A DNA stretch of 64,000 bases, from positions 13,212,285 through 13,276,284 of the forward strand of contig JAVMKO010000021.1 in assembly GCA_032164245.1 (NCBI GenBank), given 5' to 3'. Both the position numbers and the translations under genes were made by a program. This stretch comes from Sternotherus odoratus (Eukaryota; Chordata; Testudines; Kinosternidae). The notes beneath the pieces were generated by a model that did no database searches, had not been told where the DNA came from, and saw only the letters and a program-made list of their open reading frames with translations. Each line of letters begins with the position of its first letter. Position 1 is the stretch's first letter. Shown in pieces: positions 11,270 through 23,400 of this stretch.

Positions 11270-12645
11270 GAAAGTGACATTCCTTCCAATGACTTAGTCA
11301 ATGAATCAAGCCTGTGGTGTGAGATGCTCTAAAGAGATGTAGCCACTTTATACTGGTTTTAATCTTCAAGTACAGGTGGAAAGGGCCCGTATTATCAATA
11401 TGCATGGACAGTGCACTGCCCCCAGAGATTATTTGGGGCCACTCCTGAGGGTTTCAGTTCTCTTCTGTGGTCGTACAGGTGGAGATTTGCAAACTGTGCA
11501 AAGGGAATTAGCCACTGGGATTTGGGCAGCTAAGTCCCTGAGAAATCTCAGTCACAGGAGGGGATCGGAGGTGAACACCGAGAGAGGATACTCAGTTAAC
11601 TGGTGCAAATAGCTGGACATTTTCCACTGTTTCATTTGGGTTTATTGAATAGGTGAGGGCTCTGGGGGAACCCCAACATCCTGCTCCATAGTGTTCTTCT
11701 CTACCCCCCATGTTTACTAGAAGTGTTTTGGTCTGGTGCACAGTGCCCTGAATAGACTGGTGAAAGATCTTGAAATCATACAGCTAATCCAGAGAGAAAG
11801 AGAGAATGGGAAAGAGCAAGCTGTGAGGCAAGTCCATAAAAGTATTAATTGTATGTTATTGCCTACAATGATTCATGCTTAAAACCCACCTTAACTTTAC
11901 AAATCTCACCTCTGCAATAATGCCAATGACTCCCAATTTCCCCCACAAACACACACACACTGAGGTTGTTCTGGCAAGTTGATACAGGGCTGCAAAGACA
12001 TAATCCTTTTCATTTATGGAGAATCCATTTTAATCTTTTTCTTTTTTAATATATTTTATCCTGCGCATAAATCAGTATCGGTGTCAGTTTAACAAACAGT
12101 TACGAGATCTGCAAGACATTCCAACTGGCAATATTAAACAGGAGATACAGGAATGGTGGTTTATCACACTGGACACATGCAATCAAAAGAGGCTTTTTCA
12201 GGCAGAAAACAGGAGGCGTTGCAGAGTGTAGTACGTTCGTTTCACTTATGCCAATTGTTAGGTGGGAAATTAGTGCATTATGGGCCAGATCCTCACCTGG
12301 TGCAAATGGGCCTCATCCTTTGTCACAGGGAGACTTGGACATGGTACAAATGTATCCAAATTAGGATAACATGTCCTGCAGCACACAGAGCCTTACCCAC
12401 CAGGGTGTCCTCATCAGCTGTATGAAATATGCTGTGGGTCTCAAACTACTGAAAGGTGTCTTTAAAGAAGTGAACATTAGGATGTTCCTTATTAAATACA
12501 CGACAAAAAAAGTTTTAAACTGGTTTAGACATGAATTCAGGTGAATATTTTTTACTAATTTTTGCACAGAGATATTGGACACTTCTTAACTCAAAGCGTG
12601 CAATGAAACTAGTAAAGGGGAGACATGTGAAATAACACAGATCAA
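11270..12645. other. Unassigned non-coding sequence
   Basis: No gene is seen. A short CA run lies at about 11949-11960. The phrase GGGCCAGATCCTCACCTGGT at 12282-12301 resembles a common reptile interspersed repeat, but the rest of that repeat is not clear. Confidence 0.4.
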
Positions 12646-12650
12646 AGTTA

Positions 12651-12829
12651 TTAAGCTATGTCTACACTAGGAGCTAGGGATGTGACTCCCCTGCTTGTGC
12701 ACACTAGTGCACGTATTAATCGCAGCTGATGATTAATGATCTCATTAGCCCCATCTCACACTTCTGAGTCAAAGCAGACCATTTGCTGCTTCTCCTTTGA
12801 GTCTCTGCTGCTATTTGTCTATCACACGC
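12651..12829 (+). repeat. Left terminal inverted repeat of the long-TIR transposon
   Basis: Pairs with 13741-13919. It contains several internal palindromic words, such as CACACTAGTGCAC and GCAGCTGATGATTAATGATC. Confidence 0.9.
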
Positions 12830-13740
12830 ATGTCTGCATGGATCCCTACAAGGTGAAACTTCGGAGGTGAAACAAGGAGTTTTGCACACCTCCAAAGTAC
12901 AAGGATTTTCATCCATTCTATCCACTAGCAACTAGCCCAAAGCCAGCCACCACAGAGTCAGATGTCTCCTGGGAGACAGTAAGCTTGTGAAATCCCAAAT
13001 CTGAGTTCTCTTCCAAAGAAGAGGAATTTCAGATAATTATGTGAACTTGTGGGTGCTTCCAAAAACCAAACAGAACCTTTAAACCATTGAGGTTTGCCCA
13101 CTAGCAGAAGAAACAGACTTCTCTGGAAGGCAACAGCAATATTAGGACACAGTCAGAATAAAAATGTAAATGTTCTTCTTTCAAAATGGTCTTCATGTTC
13201 TTCTGAGTGCTTTTCAGGATAAGGAAATGTATTTAGCTAATTGATTCTGAACACAGTGTGTGCTGTGAAAATACATGCACGCATCCACAGATGATACATT
13301 ATACAAAGCATCAACACAAGCTTGAGCCTCTCATTGAGAGACTCCATGAATTTTGTTATTTACATGCATATAAATTAACTGCTTTGATCTAAGATCGTTA
13401 ATAAAACAACGAAGCACTGAAGTCTCCCAGAAGGAAAGTAAGGCGGGCGTGTATTAGGATGCTTTTAATTAGTAAAACTGGGAGCTCTGAACAGTATGTA
13501 CACAGAGAGGGGAAAAGAGTAAAGGCAAACACATTATTCTTAAGATGTACTGTAATTGCATAAACAAAGCACACGATTTGGAATGTAGACGCCTTAAGCT
13601 GGTACAATAACCAGGGCAGTGGAAAAAAGCACACAAACAAAACCCAGTAATTGAAGATGAAAATAATTTCAATAAATTAAACAGTTTCCTTTCAACAGTG
13701 ATATCTTGGCAAATGAAGCCTAAACAGCGCTAAGTAACTG

Positions 13741-13919
13741 GCGTGTGATAGACAAATAGCAGCAGGGACTCAAAGGAGAAGCAGCAAATGGTCCGCTTTG
13801 ACTCAGAAGTGTGAGATGGGGCTAATGAGATCATTAATCATCAGCTGCGATTAATATGTGCACTAGTGTGCACAAGCAGGGGAGTCACGCCCCTAGCTCC
13901 TAGTGTAGACATAGCTTAA
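13741..13919 (-). repeat. Right terminal inverted repeat of the long-TIR transposon
   Basis: Near-exact inverse of 12651-12829. The differences seen fall near 12679-12681, 12718, 12775 and 12803 of the left arm. Confidence 0.9.
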
Positions 13920-13924
13920 AATTT

Positions 13925-14255
13925 ACGTCTAAAAGAAACATGCTTTCCAAGTTGTCCCCGAGATGTTTAACTTTCCTCCCTCCCGTGACCACTTTGCTTC
14001 AAGAAAGGCCCCATACAGGCATCATACAGCATCTGGATTCCATAAAGGCAGAGAACGGAGTCATAAGCAGGTTAAATGGCTCATACTTCTCAAGGCAGCT
14101 GGTGGCAAGTGCTTTTGTATGATGGAGCAGACAGTTGGCGTCATTTAACCTGGAGATGATGTGAACCTCTGGAGACACGCTGCTCAGCTCTGTGCAGTTA
14201 GCGCACTGGAGCAGGGTCTGTCTGTAAACTTGTCTCATGACAAGACCTGCTTGAT
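13925..14255. other. Unassigned non-coding sequence
   Basis: Several overlapping short frames lie on both strands, none with family resemblance. No repeat was recognised. Confidence 0.4.
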
Positions 14256-14264
14256 GTTTTTTAA

Positions 14265-14570
14265 TGGAATTCTTTTTGGAGTAAAAAAGGAAGTTTTTTT
14301 GCTTTTAATTTTTGCAAAAAGGTTTCATTTCCCTCCAATTTTCTGTTTTTTTTTTTAATTGTTTTACAGAGAAGTTTTTGCGTTTTCAGCTTTTGGTTTT
14401 TCCTTTTTTGTTTGTTCGGTGTTCATTTTTGTTTTTCAGCTTTTCCTCTCCCCCAGGCCCTTCTAGTGGCAAAATGGAAAAAGGAGAAAAGAGGGGAAAG
14501 GGAGAAAAAGAAAAAAGGGAGGAGAAACCAAAAATCTGAAATTTTCAATAAAAAATGTGTGAGAAATTTC
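14265..14570. repeat. Fold-back tract: T-rich half followed by A/G-rich half
   Basis: About 14270-14455 is strongly T-rich with TTTTTGC, TTTTCAG and TTTTTCC words, and about 14470-14560 is a purine tract (AGAAAAGAGGGGAAAGGGAG and similar). The two halves can pair imperfectly (TTTGGTTTTTCC versus GGAGAAACCAAA). The arrangement is either a decayed fold-back MITE or a polypurine/polypyrimidine tract. It has no coding potential. Confidence 0.55.
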
Positions 14571-14604
14571 AAATAAGTAAACTAAATTACTTTTTCAAAG
14601 CCTA

Positions 14605-15110
14605 GCCAGATTTGGTGTGAATATTTTGGGGGATGGCCACGCGCAGTGTGTGACATGACCAAGAGGTCAAAACCCCAGACCTTCAGGGTTAATGGGAGGA
14701 GCTACACTCCAACCTTCCAACCGTTGACAAGGGCTAACTTGGGACCTGCAAAGACCAGCTCCCGTAGGATGCTTTGTCCCTGAGCTCTGATTGGTGGAGA
14801 TCCGTGGCAGCTGATTGGTCCACTGCCACTACTTAAGCTAGCAGCCGGCATACGAACCTGTCTGAACACCTGAGTTATGCCCTGCCATGGACTGTATGCT
14901 TCCTGCTCCTGGGTCTTGATTTCCCAGCATCTGAATTCCACTTTGGCTGCTGCCTGTGGCCCCCTAGTATCCTGACCTGGCCTGACTCTGGTTCTCGACT
15001 CATGGTTCTGAGCTCTAGTTTGTTTTCTGGTATTCTGACTTTTGACTCCTGCCTTGTGATTTTGGACTCTGGCTCTGACCTCTAGGTCTGGCAGACCTGA
15101 AAGTGAGATT
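14605..15110 (+). repeat. LTR- or promoter-like interspersed repeat
   Basis: Two inverted CCAAT boxes in the repeated word CTGATTGG lie at about 14787-14795 and 14811-14819, about 25 bp apart, followed by an ACTTAAG element near 14831. Downstream is a pyrimidine-rich leader with degenerate CTCTGAC/CTGACTC reiterations to about 15095. I recall a very common turtle repeat with this layout, probably the promoter and leader of an LTR or other retroelement. I could not find TG...CA ends with a matching duplication, so the class is left open. Confidence 0.5.
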
Positions 15111-15114
15111 GATG

Positions 15115-16430
15115 GAAAGGAGCAGCAAAGTAATACGGTAAAACAAGAAAAATGCCAAGTTATTTTCTATGGTTTACAAGTTCTGAGCCCCCAAACTCGG
15201 TTACTTCCTGCATCTTGCTTTTGGGTACCACATATTCATGTTGCATTCAGGTAGGTCTCCCTGGGGTGCTGGTAACCCTTCCAGATATGAACCAGGAGAA
15301 GCTACCTGCTGTGATGCATAGTGTGTTGAGGAAACATTTAGAGCAATCATTTCCCAGCCCTCCTTGGTATGGATCCCTATGCCTGGTGTGACCTCCCTGA
15401 ATGCATCTGCAAAGCCCCTACCCTCTCCACTTCTAAGCCCCTCATCAACTGTGCTGCCTATAGTGAAATCTCTTTGTGGTTTGCACTCCCTGGTGTCTGC
15501 CCTATCTGTTCGTCTGTCTGTCCATCCTTATGCTGTGCTCTCTCTGGGGTAGGAGGTGTCCTTTCTTGTATGTCTCTGGAAAGGGCCGGGAACATGTAGG
15601 TGCTGCTGCAAACAAATAATAGATTTCAGCAAAAGGTTGGAAAACGATTGCAGCCCATAGTGTAGCTTGGAGCAGAGAAAGCAAAATGTTTAGCTAAAAT
15701 GCACGTCGTGACATCATGTCTGTACAGTGTATGAAGAGGCACCTTTCACTAAAGCCTTCCTTATTGATCCGCCCTTCTGATTACAATTAACCAATATTGG
15801 TAATAAGTGAAAGGCGATCCATGCCTGACAGGCTCCCATGCTTCAAATGTATACCATCAGCAAAGGATAAATCCTGATATAGGCCCAAGTTGCTCTCCCC
15901 CTCTCCTAATCAATAGGAACTTAATTCCTAGAACTAATAGCTTGCTGTCATTTTAACCGGAATGAAGGCTTGAGTCGGTAAAAAATGCCAATCACGAGTT
16001 TCTATTTATTTTCTGTAGGAAATAATAGAGAAGGCAGAATATCTTGTTTAAAGAAATGCAAAGGTTCAGAGAGACAGAAAATAACAGTCTAAAAGCAGTT
16101 GCTTAAGTGCTTGCAATCAATACATTCCAGATGTTTTTAACAGATCCAGGGAATGAAGTGTGCTCCTTTTCTGGAGGTGAAACTGACTGCACTGCTTTTT
16201 GCTCTCATTGAAGCCTGAGTCAGTTGCTGCCTGTTGACCTGAATATTTTTTCATTTCACATAAGAATGGAGACCCATGACCATAATTGTAATGATCAGAC
16301 AAACCCCATAAATGCTATTCCATTAAGAGTTAATGATACTAAATCAAGCTAGAGGAAGTTTGGATTTTCCAGAGAAAACAGAAACCTTTGAGGTACAAGT
16401 CTGTTTGTACCTTCATACTGTTTGCTTGAT
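15115..16430. other. Unassigned non-coding sequence
   Basis: No gene was recognised. A weak SINE-tail-like phrase lies near 15578-15612 (GAACATGTAGGTGCTGCTGC). The remainder is unassigned, and 15900-16300 is AT-rich. Confidence 0.4.
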
Positions 16431-16437
16431 GAGTAGA

Positions 16438-16705
16438 GAAGAGGACAGGCTTGTAGTTAAGGAACTGGAGAGGAATCCAGGAGGTTTGTGTTCAGTTCCT
16501 GACTCTGATATAGACACCCTGGGTGACCTTGACCAAGTTGCTTAATGTTTCTGTGTTGTACTCTCCACTTGTAAGCTTGGGTTAAAAGAACTCCCATTGT
16601 CCATCTTGTGTGTGTGGGACTGCTGTCCTATACCTCTGTCTGCATGGCACCTAGCATGACAGGGATCTTGATTGGGGCCTCTCTCAGCCTCTAAATAAAC
16701 TTTGA
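16438..16705 (+). repeat. Cry-type tRNA-derived SINE with CR1-like tail
   Basis: The decayed tRNA-like head (CTTGTAGTTAAGGAACTGG at 16450-16468) is followed by TGTTCAGTTCCTGACTCTG in the B-box area and then GGGTGACCTTGACCAAGTTG. The tail contains GCACCTAGCATGACAGGGAT near 16649-16668, which resembles the CR1-like 3' tail shared by these SINEs. It appears full length but old. Confidence 0.75.
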
Positions 16706-16709
16706 AAAT

Positions 16710-17095
16710 CTGGAACTCACCTGGGCTCAGTTCTATAGCAAAGTTCATGGCTAATTGCAATGCATTCTGGGGCAACATGAGGGACCACCTGGCAGATTTT
16801 GCAGGAACTACTATACAATTCATTAAAAAAGATATGGATGTATTCAGATTTCAGTGCTGGGTGACCATCAAGCTGTGTTTGGGGATCAAGGAGGATGGAC
16901 ATTTGGCCCCTATATCTGACGGATTCCATGTTCAGCTTTTGCTTTCTTTGCCTTTGCCTTAAGGAAATCAAACCTAGGAAAAGCCAGGCTTAAAATTAGA
17001 GGGGGAGAGCAGGGCAGTGGGCAGTGGATAAGCATTGAGAAATGTGGATGTCTATTCAAAGCTGCTCCAAACGTATCTCACACACTCTTGTCTCA
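16710..17095. other. Unassigned non-coding sequence
   Basis: Nothing is recognised. Overlapping frames on both strands at 16700-16970 mirror each other and carry no motif. Confidence 0.4.
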
Positions 17096-17129
17096 GTACA
17101 TGAAATAATGATCCACGTAATTAGAACAC

Positions 17130-17185
17130 TGGTTGCAGTGTTGGTCCAATAAAATATATTATCGCGCCCACCTTGTCTCAGAAGA
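17130..17185 (+). repeat. Fragment of a dispersed reptile repeat
   Basis: The phrase TTGGTCCAATAAAATATATT followed by a CCACCTTGTCTCA block is one I recall as recurring in turtle and crocodile genomes. Only about 55 bp are present. Confidence 0.4.
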
Positions 17186-17416
17186 AGCTGGACATTTTAT
17201 GTGAATGGAAAATCACAAGAGAAAGCCAGAGAGATCCCAAGATCCTGCTGAAGCCAGTCAAAGTTGCAAGAAGTCAAGCGCTATGGAGGGTTTGTCCCAT
17301 AGAAATGAGATGTGCTGGAAAATATCCCTTAGGTTCTCCAGGGCAAATGGATTGAATGACATAACAGGTCTTTTCTGTCTCTAATGTCAGTAATATAGGC
17401 TCTTTTATGATACCTT

Positions 17417-17530
17417 GGGCTAGTGGTTCTCAACCTATTTACTAATGTAGGCTGTGCTGTGTGGACCGCAGCCACACAATATATAGACTACCTATATATA
17501 TATGTATATATATAGACTACCAGCATTCAG
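17417..17530 (+). repeat. Possible hAT terminus followed by a TA-rich microsatellite
   Basis: TAGTGGTTCTCAACCTATTT at 17420-17439 resembles the CAGTGGTTCTCAACC terminus of Charlie-group hAT elements. It is followed by a TATATATATATGTATATATA tract at about 17494-17513 that is flanked on both sides by ATATAGACTACC. The other terminus is not visible. Confidence 0.4.
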
Positions 17531-17534
17531 ACTC

Positions 17535-20250
17535 TGGGGTCTGATCCGAAGCCCACTGAACTCAGTGGGGGGGCTTCATGGGCATGTTCCAATAACCACT
17601 TATGCCCTTGGAAGAGCTCGTTTTGCTAGAGTTCATTTGAGAGGCACAAAATTGATCGTTGCCCCAGATGAAACCTGAATATCTGTGTTCACCCTGGCCC
17701 CTTCATTGACAGCAAGCGAGCAGTGACAGCGGAGTGTAACCGTACCTGACAGAGAAAGGAAAACAGTCACTTTAAAGAATGAATGTGCTCTTCCCAACCT
17801 GATAGTCCCCATGGACCTGAAGAACAGAGAGCAATCTCATTGTAAAATATTCATAGACAGCTGCTCTATAGCATTTATCCCAGTGTTATTTAAATCTTGA
17901 GCTACTCTATAATTAAAGCATTTATGTTTCAGATGCTTAACAGGGTGTTTTAAATGTTTAGGTCTTGTAAATGATGTTTATTTATGGCTAGCTAATTAAG
18001 CTAACGGAGCTGACACTGGTTGGTCTCCGTTCCAGTTCAAGCAATGAGCAGTGGTGGTATTCCCTGGTAATTTTAAAGTGACTGGTGTCAGAGGGAATCT
18101 GCAGGCATCCATCCATCTGTCATGGTTGCAGTTTTGCTAGCTTCATCGCCCCTCTGCATCCTGTACCGCTCCATTCCCCAACACAGAATCAGAGCCAGTG
18201 TGGTAGCAATAGGAATTTGCTCTTGGTGTAGGCCAGATATGTTATTTTCTCCAGTGTAGTTCACCCCCGCTCTGGGGCTGTGTAACTTCCACCCTTTGCT
18301 CAAGACTGAGACTAACACTGCATCACTCCAGGAGTAGTCCCAGAAGATGGTGTGACTTGGAGACATCTGTCTGAGTCATAATTCTCCCCTGCTGCCCTCT
18401 TGCTCCTGGATATGGGGGCTAGGCGGGGTGACTGCCCACCCATCTGCCCTGGGAAAGGAGATCTGCTACTGCTAGGCAACCAGTGTCCAAGCCTGGGTAC
18501 CCTGAAGGGTGCATAAAGGAGGTTCTTCCTCCTTGTTACTCCCTGCATGGGAGCACAGTCCAAGGCCCAGGCTAAATGCGATGGTAAAGGTGACCAGAGA
18601 GCTGAGCTCCTTTGTTTAATCACAGAAGAGCAGCCTCACAGGGAGTGGCAAGGCAGAGTGGAACGGGGAGACATTTTTTGGCTAAAACTGGGGGGGGGGG
18701 GGGGGTTTCATGAGTAATTCAGCAAACCAACATTAATTCACTAAGTGTCTGTGTCATCAACTCTGCATTTCTCAAGTAAAAAATCCCTTTAGAAATTCCC
18801 CAAATGACAAATCGTTTGGAAGTTTTGGGTGGAAGCGACATTTCCTCTGGAAATTTCCTTCACGTATATATTTTTAATGCAAAAACATATTTTAGATTAG
18901 TCTGCTTTTAAATGTTCCCACCTAAAACAAAAAGTTTTATGATTCTTTGGTTTGCCAAAACCTCATGGTTTTGGATTGTCACAGCGATTTGTTTTTTGGA
19001 GCTGCCAGTGAATGAAAAAACCTGCTGTTTGCACAGCTCTGATGCAAAGTGCCCTGCAGGGAGCTGCCCTGCTGACATCCCTAACCCTGTTCCTGAGGGG
19101 GCCCATGAAGGGCTCAGGGGGGGGGGGTGTCACTCACTCTCCATGCCCAGTGAGCTATCGGACACTCTGCCGAGACTCCTACCAGATCCCCCAACTGTCC
19201 GTGTTTAAAGTCCAACATCTCTCACAGACAATGGCTGTGGAATTAAAAGGGATAAAACCTCACAGTGGAAAAGTCCAATTGGATCATCTCAGCCAGCCTC
19301 CTGCCTTGACTGTGAGGATGAAACACTTTGCTCCACAACTGAGGACCCAGCCATTCCCCGCCATGGAGCCCGTGATGACTGTCACGCCTCTAGCTGGGAC
19401 CATTGCAAGGCAGCAGGTTCAGTGGGGTACATTATGCAGATACCAAAACTGGATAATTGACTCACATGCATGTAAATGGCATGGCTGGGGCTGTGTTGTG
19501 TTCATTGGATTAAGTGCCGTAGGCCCTGGGCCTCCATTCGCAGCCGTTGCTTCCTGGCTCTGGTACAGCAGATAAATGAGTCACTTTCCCTTGTACGTGG
19601 TTTTACAACAGCCTTTGCAGGCTACTTAGGCCAAGTTCTGCTCTCAGCCACAGCTGTGCAACCTACTGGAAACCAGGAGATGAAGAGCAGAATGTGTCTC
19701 TTTGCTTTTTAAATCTCTCCAAGAATGAAAAGCAACCTTCTTCCAGCACAATGTGTGCACCAGACCATCTGAGAATGAGGAACGTCCCTCTCTTGGCATG
19801 TGTCTGTCCCACTGGGATCCCTGACCATGCAGAGGAGGTTGGTGTCTTATAGGACAAGTGTCTGATGACACCAGGATTAAAACATACAGCTGCCCAATGA
19901 AATTAAAGCTACCTAAATACACTCCATCCCGTAGCTGACTTGGCTTCCTTTTCCCTCCATTGCTTTTCTATTGCCTGTCTGACTTCATATCATTGCAAGC
20001 CAGGCAGACGAAGGGAAAAGCGTGTGTAAAATGTCTGAATAAAAAAAATCCATCACTGTGAGACCTTTAACAAATCATTAACTTGCAGCAAAATTGACAA
20101 ATACCATACCAAATGAATCTGATCTGCAGATGGTGTTCTTGCCTTCCGCAGGACTGCGGAGAGCCATGCCTGCGCTTCCCCTTCCTGCTCTGGGAAAGAA
20201 AGCTGTAACTTCCTACAGGCTTTCATCCTGGGGGCAATACTATAAAGCAA
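17535..20250. other. Unassigned sequence with a candidate conserved block
   Basis: The stretch 17820-18070 is non-repetitive and AT-rich with homeodomain-type TAATTAAG words (near 17992-18000) and is a candidate conserved element. A run of 16 G lies at 18690-18705 and a run of 11 G at 19117-19127. The longest open frame of this interval, 187 codons at 19012-19575, runs through the second G tract and resembles no known protein. Confidence 0.35.
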
Positions 20251-20257
20251 GAGAGAA

Positions 20258-20480
20258 GAAGGATGGTCTTGTGGCTAAGGCCCTGAACTAGACTCAGAAG
20301 ATTTGGGATCAGCCCTCAGTTTGGATTCAGACTGTGACTTCATTTAGCCTCTCTGTTCTTCCCCTCTGTGAAAAGGAAGCAGTTGCCCTTCCTTTCCCGA
20401 CTCCTTGTCTGTTTGAATTCTAAGCTTTTCCGGGCAGGGACTGTCTTTTTCGATGCACATATGCTGGTTTTACAAGAAAA
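20258..20480 (+). repeat. Cry-type tRNA-derived SINE with CR1-like tail
   Basis: The head GGTCTTGTGGCTAAGGCCCT at 20264-20283 keeps a tRNA-like A-box area, followed by a B-box-like TTTGGGATCAGCCC. The body has GTGACTTCATTTAGCCTCTC and CCCCTCTGTGAAAAGG. The tail holds CCGGGCAGGGACTGTCTTTT near 20429-20448, the same phrase found at 23924-23940. Confidence 0.75.
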
Positions 20481-20484
20481 GGCA

Positions 20485-23400
20485 AATGAAATAATTGTTC
20501 TGCCTGTGCAAGTGTGACAGCTGTTTTCCATGAGCAAAAAAGAGGGTTTTTTACTTGGCAGCCCTGCGAGCGTGACATGAGGGTGAATTTTCATGAACGT
20601 GTGTAGCTAGTGGAATAGGGATTGATTCACAATGTAACACTGGCTAAGCTTTATTTTTTTTTATATCTCTAGTGGATAGATTACATAAGGGACTACCAGC
20701 CTGTAACTGCTCATTTCAGCTAATTGACTCTTCCAGTGGTTGAGATCTGTGCTTTATGGTTAGAAGTCCCAGCTTGATTCCCAGTGGATGACCCACCAAC
20801 AGGGCTTCAGTTCTTAAGCAATGGCCCCATGAGATCAATATCCTACAGTTCCCTGACAATTTCAGCTGGGGTGCAGAAATGATTTCTAAAGTAGGGCAGG
20901 TAACTTTTTACGGTCGTTTTATTGTCTGCAGGAAAACTGGCAGCAACTCAGCTCCACTCAAATCGGATTTGTGACGACTGGTTCTGTAATACAAATTCTT
21001 GATGGTGATCAGAGTGTAATTCAATGAATATTCCCCTGGTGTGGAGCAGAGAGGTGCCCTGTATACATTTTACAGAGCCAGATGGTGAGTGTGTTTGCAA
21101 AATGTCACATTTAAATTCATCACATCTCCAACTGCTGCTAACCAGCGTGGTTTAGCTAACCATGACCCTAAATTACTTGAACATTTTGAAAAAAACAACA
21201 TATATCTATTCTCAGGCCAGCACAAGAAGGGTGTTTTGTGTGTGTTAATTTCAGGACTCATCTGTGCTGTTAAAGTGGCAAGAATAGCTCAAAATAAAAT
21301 AAAATGCAGAGTGAATTAACAAGCCAGTGATTTGGCTGATATGTAAGGAGAGTTACATGGATGTCTAGAATCGCTCCCTCTTTGACTTTCCCCTTCCGTG
21401 TAGTATGGAGTCTCCATCCTAAATTATGTGGGGGCATCATCTGAAAAATACTTGTCTTTTGATTACACAAAGAGAAGAGAAAAGCCTGGAAATGGTGGAT
21501 ACAGACAATCTGGCAGAACTGAATACAAACGTGCAGGTTTTTTCTCGCTGCTGCTCTGTATCTGTTAGTGGTGTCTGGTCCACTGAATTCCCCGGGGATG
21601 GAGAACATGGCGCTGTACACCCTTCCTCTGCAATTGTTAACACAGCTTTATAGCAAAATGGATAACGTGGAAAGTATAGGACGATGCATTCAACAACGAA
21701 TCTCTACTTTGCTTAGGAGAGATTTAGCGCTTTATTGCTTCTGTCAGTGTCTTACTAGAATCTTAAAAGTTATTATAATTCACACCATACATACCCCTTA
21801 AATCACAATAGGATTCCTCTGGGCTACTCAGTTGTACCTGGCTTGTATCTATAGAGTGACCCCATAACAAGCAGCCGCCAATATTTAAACACAAAGGGAC
21901 AAGTTATGAGCAGTTACTCAAAAAAGTCTTTCTGCTGACTTCAATGGGACTAGTTCGGAGGGAGTCAGGGTTCTGCAGATGGGGCCAGCAGGAGTTCATA
22001 GTGACAGAAAGGAGGACTGCACCTTCTTTCAATCAGGTCTTGCCAAATATTTGTCCCCCCCCCAGTGAAATCCATTCAACAGTGTGTATAATGTGCAGCA
22101 CTGTAGGTTTAAATAATTGCTTCTCTCTACATGGGAAGAGTTTTCCAGCGCATTTAACTCAGAGTGAGGAACTTGCAGGATGTTTGGTTAGAGTGGACAT
22201 GAGTCTTAGCTCTCAGCTAGATGTGGGCAGTTACTGTAGAGTTGTAATAGGTGTAGTCTGAGCAATGGTTAGGCAGTTCTCTTCTGACTTAGATGAGTGC
22301 AAGAACAGGAACCTCTGTAGTGTCTTACCTCCGCTCCCATCTTTCCTAGCTGCTCAATGGTGCCCAGTGGTCAGTCCCACTGGATCTGGCCAATAATCTT
22401 TTATTTCTCTATAAATGTACATTTATAGCCCTGTATAAATAATTAATAATTAGAGTATTTAATGACATAAACAGAGTGCTAATGTGCAGGATTAATTGGG
22501 TCCTTTCCCTGGCACTTCAGACTCTGTGGGGTCTCACTTACTGAGGCTATTACTTTCAACTAAAACATGATGATGGAATAATTAGAGTGGTGAAACACTT
22601 TGGAGATGCACCAATCAAGGCTGACTTTATAGAGAGGACTGAGCGTGCAGATCTACCAAGCAGAGGCAATCGACTTTTATTACATAAGTTCCACCAGCGG
22701 AAGTCCTATAATGCCCGTCCGAGTGAATGATGCATTGCGTTACATGCAGGTGGAGGGGGCTTGCACTGTCTGTTGCTTAATGGAGCAAGAAAAGAAGCCC
22801 TAATATTCCAGCCATGCCAATATGGGATGTTCGTGGGCAGCAGCAGTTCAAACTGTGTGCCGTGGAGAACAAGCCCCAAAAGAATTCAAATGGGTCATGT
22901 TCTGTCTCTCTCAGTAGGAATGGGGAATCCAGGAAGCAGCACATTCTGATGTGAACAGCGTTAATCCGGATCTATGCAAATTTATGGCATAAAATGACAT
23001 GGAAATATATGTAAATGTTGTCAATTATTGTAAAGCAAGGAAGCACATGCATAGAATATTCCATAAAATGTCTTATATACACTTCTGGAGGTTTTTTTTT
23101 TAATCCTTAGAAATATCAGTGAAGTGGAATTGAGTTTGAATGTTCCAAAACCATTGAGTTGGGACAATTTTTAAAACTGCTTATTAATCTAACCTTGCCT
23201 GATAGGTTTTCAAGGGAACACTTTTCTTCACCATAACATCATACCTTTACAAATCTGGGAAATGTCAACCCTTAATTTAATGACAAAGCAGACAACTGCC
23301 ATCAATTATCTTACCTGAGATCAGTTCATCAAACTTGAGATCACGTTAGCTGCTGCAAAATTCAGGCATTTGATACAATCATGTCTAGTTAAAATGCAGA

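Larger units (their letters stand above)
12651..13919. mobile_element. DNA transposon with 179-bp terminal inverted repeats
   Basis: The left arm at 12651-12829 is the reverse complement of the right arm at 13741-13919. By eye I count about five differences over 179 bp, all transitions. The outermost bases are TTAAGCTATGTCTACACTAG at the left and the complement at the right, so TTAA lies at both edges (12651-12654 and 13916-13919). The flanks do not show a clear 8-bp duplication: AAAGTTAT and AAATTTAC match at about six of eight if the termini are TAAGCTATG. The internal 911 bp contain only short frames with no transposase motif, so the copy is non-autonomous. Either a TTAA-targeting (piggyBac-like) or a hAT-like class is possible. 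The ATGTCTACACT part of the terminus recalls the hAT-like MITE at 58524-58739. Confidence 0.85.

Noticed and set aside
18690..18705. G-quadruplex-like G run as a regulatory element
   Set aside because: A pure run of 16 G without a pattern of separate tracts is better described as a homopolymer, which may also vary by sequencing error.
19012..19575. 187-codon open frame, the longest outside known repeats
   Set aside because: It reads through an 11-G run, has no recognisable domain, overlaps other open frames, and has no splice or promoter support.
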